Part shown: positions 12,160 through 24,385 of the stretch, one piece after another
How positions within the stretch are numbered: the first letter of the stretch is position 1
Layout: each line of letters starts with the position of its first letter
Origin: Casuarius casuarius
Taxonomy: Eukaryota; Chordata; Aves; Casuariiformes; Casuariidae
DNA length: 64,000 nt
Assembly: GCA_003342895.1 (NCBI GenBank)
Contig: PTFA01000418.1
Span: 372,812 to 436,811, forward strand
Direction of reading: 5' to 3'
Notes under the pieces: model-generated
Seen by the model: only the letters and a program-made list of their open reading frames with translations
Databases searched by the model: none
What the model was told of the DNA's origin: nothing
Position numbers and translations under genes: made by a program

Positions 12160-15100
12160 TTATGTAGAAATAACTCTTAAGGGTCATACAACAATTTTCA
12201 GACATTCAGTTTGTCATTTATTTCCTTTGGTGTTTTAAGCAGCTTTTTATTCTGCCACACCAAATGACATAAATTTTCCTTTGCACCCCCATGGAAACCC
12301 CAAGACATCTAAACTCCCTCTTCCCCTACAAATTTTTACTGAAATCGGTGCAAGATTGTTTTTCCATGTTGTGCTTATAAAAAATTTTAGGAGTTTACCT
12401 TCACTACTCGGTTCCTCCAACTAGAATAGTCTTACTGTGCGATTGGTACGTGAGTTTGTAATGAGTTTAACCTCTTTTATTTCTTCCTAAACAAGAAGCC
12501 ATTGATTATACAATTTAGTTCCAGTGGGAAAAACAACAAAACAACAACAAAAGACCCTAAAAATGAAATCTCTGCCACAAGAGAAACTCTTGCTTTTTTT
12601 CCAAATGGTTTGATATACCATGGTTTTGCTAACTATTTTGAGAAATTGAACCTTGCTTCCCCAAAATGTCAATCCTTCCTGTTATATTTAAATACTAAAT
12701 TTGCTGAATGTTAGATAAACAACAGGGCATATACCTTCTATCCTACTGAGCTGCTTGTATGAAACTGAGTATTTTTGCATCTTTATACTATCCTTAACTG
12801 TTAGACAAGGGCACTTTAATTACAGTATCAACAAATAGGTTGGGGAAGAAAGCTGACCCTGATATTTCCAGTCCTTCCAAGATACTGTGTTTGCTTGTTT
12901 TCTCAACAAGATGAACAGATTCTAAACACCTCTCTGAAATCCTAGGGTACCCAAAGTAGCTGTAGAAAGTACTATAAGACAGTTAGAAAAAGCAGTATCA
13001 CACACTGGAGACAAGGTTGACTTACACTACTTAGTATGTGGCATAACTAATATACTTGAACTTTGCTTTCTTTGTAGAAGAGTCATAGAAATTGCTAAGG
13101 CAATAAGCTTCTGTATCATAGTGAGGCAGGTTCAATCTCTCTTTTTTTCAAGAGTACAGACCAAAAGTTATTAAATTTGCAGCCCTTTTCATATCTTTGT
13201 GCATTATGCTTATCTGGCCATGTATGTATCAATACATTCTACGTGAATTCTGTAAAGAGAATTCAGATTCATGTGATGTATTATAGGGTGTGAAATCCTT
13301 ATTGTGAAGCAATTATAGCAAATATGTAAGGAACTGAGGGCAGCAGAGTTTTACAATGGCTAGTTATGAAAGACAATAAGCTGTTTGACATGATAGGTAC
13401 TTTCTTAGGAAGAGTTAGGAAACATGGACTTGCAAATATTTTCCTTTTTTTTTAATTTGTACATGACAGTGTTCTGTAGTTTGCTAACTGTGCATTGCAA
13501 AAAGCTAGAAGATAATAACTAATGTTTGCTAAGCACAAAGAAGTTACCATGAGACAATTTGTTATTTAATAAAATTTTTACAGGATGAAGAAGAAAGAGT
13601 TGTGATATCGAGTGATCATTCAAAAGCCTTCGGCAGTTTGCTGTTATCTCTGTTGATACCTATTTAAGAAAAGAAGCAGTAGGTGAACAATCGCATGAGA
13701 AAGTATATCCTTTTACTCTACATCTAGTTTCAAAGTTTAAGGGCTTTCCAAACACGATTGACTGCTAGCTGAGTTCAGAATCTATATTACAGTTGTAGTT
13801 TGTACATAATTGACAGTTGTCATCCAAGTTCTCAGTTCACATTCTTCAGTCTAATTCTCTGTGATGTCAGGGAAAATGAGTAGTCCATTGTTTTCACCTC
13901 TCAGATTCATCTAAAGTACTTTTTTGGAATTCACTAATAAGCTGGGCTGGCTATATCCAAAGATACTCTCTCTGCTCCCTTCCCCTTTAGATTATTGAAG
14001 TATTTTCAAACACAGTGAGAGATTTACTCCTTATCCGTTGCTTCCTTAGGCTTTCATGGTTTTGTGCTCCAGTGATTTTCCTGTTGCCTCCGTCCCACTT
14101 CGGTAGTTCTTGCCATATTCTTTCAGCAAGACTCCAAAATTCCAATTACATTTTTCTTCTCCTCTCCAGCCTACCCATGCAGAGCTTGATTTGTTGCTAT
14201 GCTGTAGATGCTGTAAGTCAGATTCCATGGTAGCTCTCTGCTTTTCCAGTTTTCCAGTTAATTAAACTATGAAACTGACAGTCTTGCAAATAATGCTTAA
14301 GTAGAGGTTAGTCTTAAATGATGATGGTTCTTCTTCAATGTTTTCCAACATCCAGCATTTTCTATTATTCCTGCCCACTATACTTTGGGTCATCACCTAG
14401 ACTTTTCAGCACAGATTACTTCTTCTCAGGCTGTTTAATAAACACTTGTGGCACTTACTATGAACTGCTGTATATACATACTTGATGGACGTCAAGGACA
14501 CTTCATTCTATTCAAAGACACCTGGAAGTGCTGTACTACTTTTGTCGATTATGTTTGTTCTTTTAGTCACTCCCTGGATTCACTGCCTTCTCTGCTGTTA
14601 CCTTTTATGGTCTGAACACTTGCTGTATCTCTGTGAGAAGAAAACATTTCTCTCTTTCAAGTTTGTCCATAGAAAGCTCTTATTTATTTATTTATTTATG
14701 ATTTGCTATGTATTCCTGTCCCTTCTTTAAGTACTACATTCTTTTCCTCTCAAAAATAAAAAAAAAGCTACAATTTAAAAAAGGATCTGAATAGATAATT
14801 AAGTGCAACATGGAATCTTTCCAATGCAATAACCTTCACTTCTCCTGGCTATTGCCCTCCCTACCTATCCTTGTAGTCACATTGTATATCATAAGTGATT
14901 TTGAACTCAAAATAAAAAAGACAAGAACACAATTTAAAAACAAAAATATTAACACCTATCATACTATATATACAATAATTGAAAGTGGAAACTTGCTAAG
15001 CAGGACAGTTTCTCTTTCGCTGTGGTTCTAACCTTCCTTCCTTAACCATGGAAATAGGTTGGATTACTGCCACTGATTTGTCTGGAGTAAGCTCTGAGTC

Positions 15101-18100
15101 AGTTTAATGCAATGGCTGAGATAAAAGAACTATGCAGTCTGTCAGATGACTTCTCTTTAAAGAAGATAAACAGCACTACACATTTTAGTAATAGCTATTA
15201 TTAGAAGATGATGTTAAGGCAATAATGTAATTAGTACTGTTGGGAAACGTGAAATTTTACATGCTGCATATTGATGCTTCTCCTCAGGAAACCCTTGATG
15301 CTTACTGTTTCTGTCAGACAAGGTAATGTGCCTATATATTTCATCTGACAGGAACAGCAACTCTGCAGAAGCAGCTCTAGAAAACAACCAAACTGTGAAA
15401 AAGGGACAGCCAAATATTTTTAACAGTGTTCATGAAGTAAATCCATTCTGTCAAGGAGCTGTAAGACTCAGCATGGAGGCGGTCTACACTCTCTTGAGCC
15501 AATCCCAAAGTGAGAGCATAAAGAAATAGATAATATGGTTTAAGAGTGCACATTGCATCAATTTTACAAGACTACTGAGCTTCAAACCATCACTGTGGAA
15601 AACACAGAAGTTATTTAACAATGCTGCCACTAAATAAATGCACAAAATGCAAATGACATCGTTTTCTGTAACATGTAAAATGAGATTATTAATGTATTTT
15701 ACAGTGTAACCCTTATGCATTATATTATGTTACATTTCTTTAACGTGGAAAAAATCAAATCATATCTTAATCAGTTTCCACTAGGCAAACTATGCGCTGT
15801 CAGAGTCAGTTCTGCACAACTACAAATGTTGAGCAATCTTCAGAGCGCTAGAAGTCTTAAATGTGATGCACAGTCAGGTTATAGATAGCAGAAATAGAAG
15901 TCTTGCCTCAGTGCAGCAAACATTACTCCTTTGACTTGGTGTTTATGCATAAAGCAACCGGGCAACTATTCTCCAACCACCTTTCCACTGACCATGAAGG
16001 CCAAGCCTTAAGTGGACATTGATGCCTGTAAGTTGTTCATTACCAAAATAACAAGGAGATTATATATATACATTGCCTAATAGAGCACATAAAACCGATG
16101 GTGATAAATCCATGGACCTACTTTGAAATAGTCTGTCAACAATGAAATACTGGATTTCGCAGGGAGTCCAAAACATAGTTTGCTTTTCACTGTGAATGTA
16201 ATTAAGTTCTTTCTTCAAGAAGCCAAATACCACACACTAGTGTTCCAAGAAAGCAAGATCACAGAACAGAGAATGTCATTCTTATCTTTCTTACCCAACA
16301 GGGATAGAAGGAGGAAATAGGAGCTAGAATTACTGGTAGTATTGCAGAGTCTTGAAAAAATTCAAGCAAGGCTCTGACACCTACACAGAAGCACTGTGCC
16401 TCTTTGAGAAAGAGATTCTCAACATGTAGCAACCTTCAGAATGCTACAAGACATGACACTAAAAATATTAATAGATATGTCAAGATGAGAGAGTTAGTTA
16501 CAAAATTGTAGCCACTAAGGTTAAAGAATATGAAACCCCAACTGAAATGGGAGGCTTTTAAAAACACAAGTTTAATAAAGACTACAAAAGAAAGCAGAAT
16601 CCTTAGATTAATGTGCTACTTATCTTGAGTTAAAGACTCAGGTAGACAAGGGTACTACGTTGACAGAACCCGTTATGAAATATACTGCTGAGCAGAACTG
16701 GAGATCCAAAACAACAGAAGAGATTACTGCATGAGGTAAACTTATTCTAAAGACAAGCTATTGGCCTCTGTCAAGCTACAGAAGAAAGAAATTAGTGCAT
16801 GGCTAGAAAACAAGCAATGTATATAACTGCTCTCAGGAGACTGACCACCAAGAATTTGGAAGCTAATACCACAAGAGGAAGAGTGAGGAAGTGACGCCAT
16901 AGAGCAAGCAAATATCTGTTCAAGCAGTTTGAAAGGTCTCCAGGAGGCATGCTTTCCTTCTGCAGCAGAAGTCGTGCCAAACCTCACCAGGAAAGCAGTG
17001 TTCACTGTCAGTTAAATCCTTGTCTATCTATACATAATTAGTCAGATATTTGAAATCCAGCTGTGCTAAGGTGATATGTGGACAGCAGAACAGCAGAAAT
17101 GTAAATTGGTAGTTGAAAAGAACACCTTATATGAAAGAATTGCTCCAGACTAGCTAAGCAAAGAATGGAAGTATCTGTGAAGTAATAGATTTTTGGTTTT
17201 CATGGGAAAAACAAAACAGTTTGCCATCTTCTATACTTGTTAATATATTTTTTTGTATTGGTGAGCAGTGCATCCTTGTTCATTGCCTTTTCCTCGCCTA
17301 ACGCAGATTGCTGTAGTGGATAGGTCAGACGTTACTTCTACAGATGTGGTAAACTCAGAGATACAGGAATAAGTAAGCTTAGTATAGGTATTTTTCAAAC
17401 AAATCAACTCCATTTTCTGATTTGATTACTCAATAGGATATGTAAAGGGCCTATTTTGTGCAGATTAGTTAGAGATAAAACACTAGGTATTCTGAGTTCT
17501 GATCTAGGTGAACAACCAAGGTTGTTTAAAATGGCATATATAAACTTATTACAAGTGATTATGGAGGAAATTATAATCAAAGGTTTCTTGAAAGGAGAAA
17601 CTCAAGAGATATTTTGTTTTTCCTTGCTTATTTTCAGATAGGAATGTATTTGCTATAGCGCTTAGTCAGCATCTGCTGTTTGGAGTAATTTCTAAAACCA
17701 GTAATAGAACAAATCATATTGTTAATTCACACTGTCTAGGGGACAGCCAATAAAAATGGATGAGTTTATGTTTTCTTTTAAATTGTTTTTTTGCATATTT
17801 GTGGTTTATTACAATAAATTGATTACAATAAACTATTATAAAAATAAATTAACAATTACATGGTTTACTGTCAATATAATTGATTGTAACATGGGATAAT
17901 ATTATTCTCAGAACACCTTTACAAACTGGAAAAAATCGGATATACCACTAGATCAAGAGCCAAAAAGCCCGCTAACAACATTAGAACAGATACTATCTCA
18001 TCAGTTTGTGACAATTCTAGACAAGCCTTGTGGGTATAAAAACATAACTTTTCTCTGTTACAGAATGCCTCATTTAATATGATAGATTTTTTTCTTTTCA

Positions 18101-19539
18101 CTGTCCTACAAAGGACTGATAATTTGGTTTGAATACCTATGGGGAAAAAATACCAGACTATGTGGACCTAACCACCAGATTCTGTTGCAATCTTTTATTT
18201 CAGTGTCAGTATAGCAGAAAATACTGATATATAAAGCTTCACACACACAGTAAGCAATGCTTCCAGCACTAAAAAGACAACATGCTTGGGTCAAAGATTT
18301 AGAAAATGTTAGCTTAATACGCATTCAGAAGGATGTTAGACATCTGTATTACTGGCTAAGCATTGCTATAGCAACAGATTAAGTGACAGCATAACCACAA
18401 AGTTCGACTTTTTCAGAAAATTTCCTCTGCTTGCATCCCTCTCTTTCCACAGACTGTGTTTTCATGCCTTTTACGCTGATGCCTAAAGGAATAAACCTTA
18501 TTCACATTATGATGAAGGCCTTTGACTACGATTGTCAAACAAAATTTGGATAGTGTTTATCACCAATATGAGCACAATTCACTGCGGCTAAGCAGCATAG
18601 CTAAGCACAGAGTAGCATTTTTACAGTGCTTTTATTACAGGATTATTCCACACACTGCCATTTACACCTTGTCCCAAGGTACGGCAATGAGAGTCAAAGA
18701 AAGCACCTAAGCAGAAGGTACCTGCCAGTGCCCTTCCTTCCCAGCCATGACTGCAATTAACAGTGGCACGGCGTGGGGGTGGGAGGCATCACCTCCTGGG
18801 CCCAAGAGGATGCTCTTCGCAGCACATCAACACACTGTCTTATGAACCATATGCCTCACTGCTCTGTGACAACTGGTAGTCTCAAACCCTGACAGATGCT
18901 TGCTATGATGTCTTGAGAACTGAAATTGCTGCTTCTTCTTGGAAGTATAGAAAATGATGCAGATTTCTCATTTCTTCTGAGCTGACAAAGTCAAAAGGAG
19001 TTTCTGCATAGCCTCTTTTTTCTATGGTTCTGCCAAAAAGCCTGGATTAGACTTAACAATAGAGAGGGATTTAATAACCTAGGCATGGTGTCATCATGAC
19101 CTATCTGTCTGATCCCAAGATTGAAATAGTTTAAGCATATGCCTCTCCAGGCTTTCGCAGAGCAATTCCTAATCAGATTAAGAATATTTTAGAGGCTTGT
19201 CTAACAGCTTTAGTAGCACTTCCAAAGTCAGTGCAACTGCAGTTCCTCCATAGTTCTCAGGCACTCAGAAACAGTACAACATGGGAGGTAGCGTAAAGCT
19301 CCCACAGCCCTGGCTGATAACAGGAAGACGTCTAATTGAAATCACCCATTCTGACAACAGTGTCTGACATGGAAACAACGGACTCAAAAAAAACATCGAA
19401 GTGTTATGTTGTGTTAATGTGACCAATTGTTCAAAAGTAGAATAAGAGCTTAAGAAGGGCTGTGACCGATTCGGTCAAAGCTTATTTTTAATAACGCCTG
19501 ATGCATTCCTCTTCATTAATCTGTCCATTTGATTTTAGT
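12160..19539. other. Unique AT-rich non-coding DNA
   Basis: Nothing is recognised beyond a (TTTA)n microsatellite at 14,680-14,699. A small GC- and CpG-richer patch at about 18,710-18,850 stands out from the AT-rich surroundings, but it carries no long frame or promoter motif that I can name. Confidence 0.5.
14680..14699. repeat. (TTTA)5 microsatellite
   Basis: About five copies of TTTA in a row lie in AT-rich sequence. Simple repeat. Confidence 0.9.
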
Positions 19540-19735
19540 ATCTGCAACACCCCATTGACACAATTCTGTTGTTTAAACACCTTGCTTCAGGAAAAGTCAC
19601 CTCCTTTAGCTTGTTTTGAACCTGTTGCCTGTCAGCTTAATTTGATACCTTCTAGTTTTTGGATCAGAAGACACAGTGGACAATGTCATTAAACAATTAT
19701 TTGACTTTATGTATGTCCTTTAAAAATCACCATGG
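19540..19735 (-). mobile_element. Ancient CR1-type LINE 3' fragment, minus
   Basis: The plus strand carries, in order, a stretch with 'CTTGCTTCAGGAAAAGTCAC', then 'TTTTGAACCTGTTGCCTGTC', then 'ACCTTCTAGTTTTTGGATCA'. This is the reverse complement of the 3' coding end of old CR1-type LINEs, where the plus sense reads roughly 'aggaggCAGGTTCAAA' upstream of the tail. It is the mirror image of the pattern at 585-1,015. No open frame survives. The element boundaries are approximate because both ends fade into unique sequence. Confidence 0.6.
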
Positions 19736-22700
19736 GGTTTCCAAGGTCCTGTGTACAGAGAAGTAGTTTGTTTTTAGGGTATTGTTTGTATTTTTAACCC
19801 CAGTGGATATAGTTTAATTTAGACAAAAAAATGCTCAGCTTCAAAATTTCAGTGTTGACACTATCCTGGACACTGCACCATAGAATATATTAATTTTTCT
19901 ATTTTCCCCGATAGAAATATTCAGAGTTTCTCTTATTAATTACTGAGGAAATTTAATATTCTCCATATCAAAATGAGAAATTAGCACACTAGTAAAGTGT
20001 TTCAGTTTTAAGAAATGAATCATTTTGATAGTAAATTTCTCATCTGAAATGAAAGTGAATTCCAGCAGACAGGATTTAAGTAAAAATACAGTTTATGATA
20101 CAGTGACAATAGTTTCAACCTAAACAGTAATTTTTCCTCTTTAAAAGCAAAGCAAAACAAGAACTTGGTTCAAATGCTTGAATATAAAGATTAAAGGGCA
20201 GCTGCAACCTTAAAAGAAACAGACTTGGTGATCCTAAGGTATGGGTTAGAGCAACGTGTTGTCTATTAGATAGGTCAACACTTTCAGAGACAAAGGATGT
20301 AAATTAAAACCTAAGTCAAAAGTGAGAACAAAGTGAGATCTGCAGCAGATTACTCGCTCAGTGTTATTCCCTATTAGCCAGAAAATGTTGAGTAACACTG
20401 TTAGATACTGTAACCCTGTATTTTTGTTCTACTTGGTTTGAATATGAACACCACCACTTGCATTTCCTCCAAATCCTTCACATCCTAGAGTAACGGTTTT
20501 TGGAATATGATCCCTGAATACCAGGGATCTGCTGTGGGTTATGAGGGTCACCATAATTCTCATTTTGAGATAGGAGGAAATAATTTTAGGAGTGGAGAAA
20601 ATGGACAGCGCAGGGGACACTCCTGCTGAGGAAAGAACGGTATGTTTGAAGACATCAGACAAAACTATGGAGAGCAGCAGGAATTATACAGCCTTGTCTG
20701 GATGTCTCAGTCTCCTGCTTGACGACTTTGGGAAGGAGTGTCTGGAATCTGCTGGAAAGAAATGTCTCTGGGAAATCTAGTTAATCAATAACAGGCTTCT
20801 TGATACAAAAAAAGAAAAAAAAATCCTGGGAATTAGCGATACAAAAGGACAATAAGCAACTTTAGTAAAATTCAGTTTGTGTCTTCTAATTGTGTTTTCC
20901 CACCTCTTGGAAACATGATAAAGATTGGCACAGCTGTACTATATGAAAAGCTAATGTTATGCCATTGCTTGATGAAGGCAAGCCCTTCTTTCTCTGCCTT
21001 TCAGTGTGGTCCGAAATGCTTTATTACTATACAGTAAAATTTTATTTTGTCATGACAACACAGTTTACTTCCCTTCCTTGCCTTCTTCCAGCCACCCTGG
21101 CTTTAATTGGACTGAAAAATCCCTGAATCTCTAACAGAGTAATATCTTATCTGTATTACCTTTCTGATCTTTTTCTTGCTGTTTTAAATAAGTGTGATGC
21201 AGTGGGAGGCAAGATGCAATTACAGAAATCAACAAACTGCTTCAGAGCCTACAGATGATTTCTCAACATCACTTCCTTTCACTTCTTGTGTCCCTTTTGG
21301 ATTAAACATTCAAAGTCAGTATAAGACTAAGTGCAGTCTGACCATCACAATTAGAAAAAGAAACACCGCACTTTAGGAGTACGTTAATTACTTGAAATCC
21401 TTTAATTTTAAGGGTGCATCTACTTAAAACTCAAAAAAAAAAAAAAAAGAGCATTTTACTCATTTAAGTACTACTTGGAAATCCTAGGTCTAAGACCATA
21501 TTCAGGCGTTATCTGTGAGACTTAATTCCTCTCAGACAAAGACTGAGTATTTCACTCTTTCCAAAGAATTCCAAGATAAGAAAGATAAAAAAGTCTTTGC
21601 CGTGATGCAAACATGAGCAAACTTAAGCCCATCACAAAGTTCTTCTACCAAATTTGGATGCAGATGTAATTAAGAAGCCAATTGTGCGGCAACTTTAAAA
21701 GCTTCAGCATTGATCTCCATCTTCTAGTGTCTGACTGACGCATTTGGGCAGATTAGTCCTAGATACATGAGCCCTCATAAGTAAGGCCAGTCTATACTTA
21801 ATGGAAATTCATTGTGCATATTATAAATGAGGTCATATTAGCAAGCCCTTTAAAATCAAAACAGCAACTTCTGGGGCAACTGCAGCTTAATGGCAGATGG
21901 AGCTCAATGACCAACAGAAGAACCATATGTACAAATTCATAAAAAGATGGCTGTTGGTGAGGGGGTTGCAGACTGAGCTATAAATTCTATGCGACTCCCT
22001 CCTTAAATTTGATAAGGGTAAGAAAACAGAAGCATAAAAGAGAGATCTGTAGATGATGTTTGCTGACTGTGCTCTTCATTAATGTGATGCTGCAACAATC
22101 AGTGTGAAGAGAAAGAGAAGTGAAGGTCCCAAAGTGCTTGAAAGAGTGCTGTTTAAGTTGGGCTGAGACAAATCCACTAGACTTATATGCAGGTTGCATT
22201 TGTTCATGCACACAACACATGCAAGTGCACTGCATTCAATTCTTTGGAAAGCTAGAGTGAGCTGGCACCAGGTAACTGTTGACAGAATAAACAGATGAAT
22301 TAAAAAAAATCAACAACAACAAAAAAAGGCAGGAAAGCTCAGTAGTTTAACTTCTTGGGAAGCAGTTAAGATAAAACATTCAGAATTGACCAGTACCAAA
22401 TCACTATTTACTATCAACTAAAAGAATTTTATGAAGTGCTAAAGACTAGCATATTTGGTTTTGTGAATATAAGCAGCTTATTTTAATTTGAATTGACATC
22501 TAAACCAAGAACTCTTTCTATACTATAGTCCTAAGTACTTCTTTATGTTAAGAGGAAGAGAAAGCAGTAAAGTCTACCACAGGTAAAACAGCAGAACTGT
22601 CGTCTTTGCTACTTGAAAGCAGTGGTAGATTTAACAAAATAAGCTTCATTCCAAGTACTGCTCTTGATAATGTTGAATTAACACCTGTTGGCTTTGACAG

Positions 22701-24303
22701 AAATTGTATATAGGAAATCAAAATTGAGTTTCAGTTAGCTGTGCCCTTCAGGACTATATTAATTGCCTGTAGGACAGAGAGCAGGGATATCTCTCTCATC
22801 TCATACACCAGCTGTGGTGCTGCTTCCAGCAATGAAACATTTCAGCCTTCAGGAGAGAAATCCTTCAGTAGAACAGCACTCTTAAACACTCTTGGTAATG
22901 TTGTGAACAGGATTGTCACTGAGTGCCCCATATGACATTGGGATTCTGGCACTGAAGAACAATTTACCATGAAATAAATTACTTTTACTCCTACCCAGGA
23001 TATCAGAAAGATCTGTAGTAGTTGCCCTCGAGCAAAGGGCAGAAAGGGAAAAGGGCATTTGATTTTAGCAATGCCTTGCTAATTCTCATTAATGAGTGGG
23101 ATATCCTTTGTGAATTATAAGAGGAATAACGAAATGAAATAAAAATGTATTGATAAAAAGCAATTACAGTAAATCCCAAGGAAGACGAACTCATGAGAAT
23201 ATGGAGGCTGGTTTAAGCTTGGGTTATTAGAGAAACCATACACACATTTTAAATCACTGTACTTTTTTGTCTGCAGGTTCTAGATTTGCAAATAGCCAAA
23301 GTGATAGTTAACAAGGTCATAGTCTGTTCTCTTTTTAATTCTTATGTGAAATTTCAGTAACTGTAGCAGTGTTTCAAATGCTTTGAGAAACTACTAACGG
23401 TTACTCTATTTTTTTTCTTTTTTCTTTTTAAAAGCTGCTACTGGTGAGATTAAAGAATTTTGACATAGTTATTTGGAATTACCTATTCTGTATTTTTTAC
23501 ATACTCAAAGGGAGTAAATAGTGGACATGCACAGCAAGTAATTTCTAGCCACATTTCAAGCTACTGGGGCGTGTGCCCACAGTTGCAGATACACTTCCGT
23601 TTCCAAATGTTGACAGCAACACTCTAGCCTTATAGTTCACATTTTTGGTAAGACTTCTTTCAAACATTCTAGGAGTCTGCTGATTTTGTATTTCTTAATA
23701 GTTGTGCATGAATACAATACTGCACAAAACAACACTCAAATATTAGAACACTAAAAAAAGATGTCTAATAAGTGAGAGATAGACGAGTCTACAAGAATCA
23801 GAAATAGCGAGAACTATAGTTTGAATAACTGCCAAACTCATTCGTATGAACCAAAAGTACTACTGCTTTTTATTCTCTGGAACAGAATTGGGCCTTTTAC
23901 TGACTAGGGAAAATATTAATAATTACTTACTTAAAACTCAAATGATATATATCAAACAACCTCAGCAAACTGCAGATTCATGAACATATAAATACTATAT
24001 AATGGAAGATAATCCTGGGTTTGCATTTTCATTAGGTTATTGAAGATATAGGCTACTAATTTGGACTACTCAATTCTTTAGCCATTATAGAACATATATG
24101 CTGTTCATTTCTTTGTCATTCTTTCAAAAAAGGCCAGTTATTCCTCCTTTTCCATCAAGGTTGGCCTTTCCTAGAAAAAAAGAACATACTAAATTGATAC
24201 TTTTTCTGCTTTCTTTCCCCTAACTACTCTCTCCCNTGCTCTGTCATTGATTTTCATTGGTGTTTCTTTGCCTCTCTTTGCACATTATTTTTACCTTATG
24301 CAG
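19736..24303. other. Unique AT-rich non-coding DNA
   Basis: No gene or named repeat is recognised. A 16-A run lies at 21,433-21,448. A strong acceptor-like tract ends at about 23,278 (TTTTTTGTCTGCAG), but no matching donor follows at a sensible distance. The only ambiguous base of the window is at 24,236. Confidence 0.5.
21433..21448. repeat. Poly-A run, 16 bases
   Basis: Sixteen consecutive A. There is no LINE or SINE body to the left that it would terminate, so it is treated as simple sequence. Confidence 0.9.
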
Positions 24304-24385
24304 GAGGCTTAGAAATTTCTATTGCATCTACATCAGATTTAAATGAAGTTGATAAACTGAATTCAAAATCCCAAACACTTGTGGA
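24304..24385 (+). other. Candidate internal coding exon
   Basis: The 82-nt segment follows a long pyrimidine-rich tract (about 24,240-24,303, ending TTACCTTATGCAG). It is followed at once by a perfect-consensus donor, GTAAGT, at 24,386-24,391. Only one of the three frames is open. It runs the full length (phase 1 in, phase 2 out) and encodes GLEISIASTSDLNEVDKLNS and a further SKSQTLV-type tail, a hydrophilic serine-, aspartate- and lysine-rich peptide with normal protein-like composition. I could not identify the parent protein from memory. No companion exon with matching phase is evident, so any gene would have introns of tens of kilobases. Chance remains a real alternative. Confidence 0.35.

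Noticed and set aside
23279..23360. Exon after the strong acceptor TTTTTTGTCTGCAG
   Set aside because: One frame is open for 27 codons, but no acceptable donor follows and the frame ends in a stop in AT-rich sequence.
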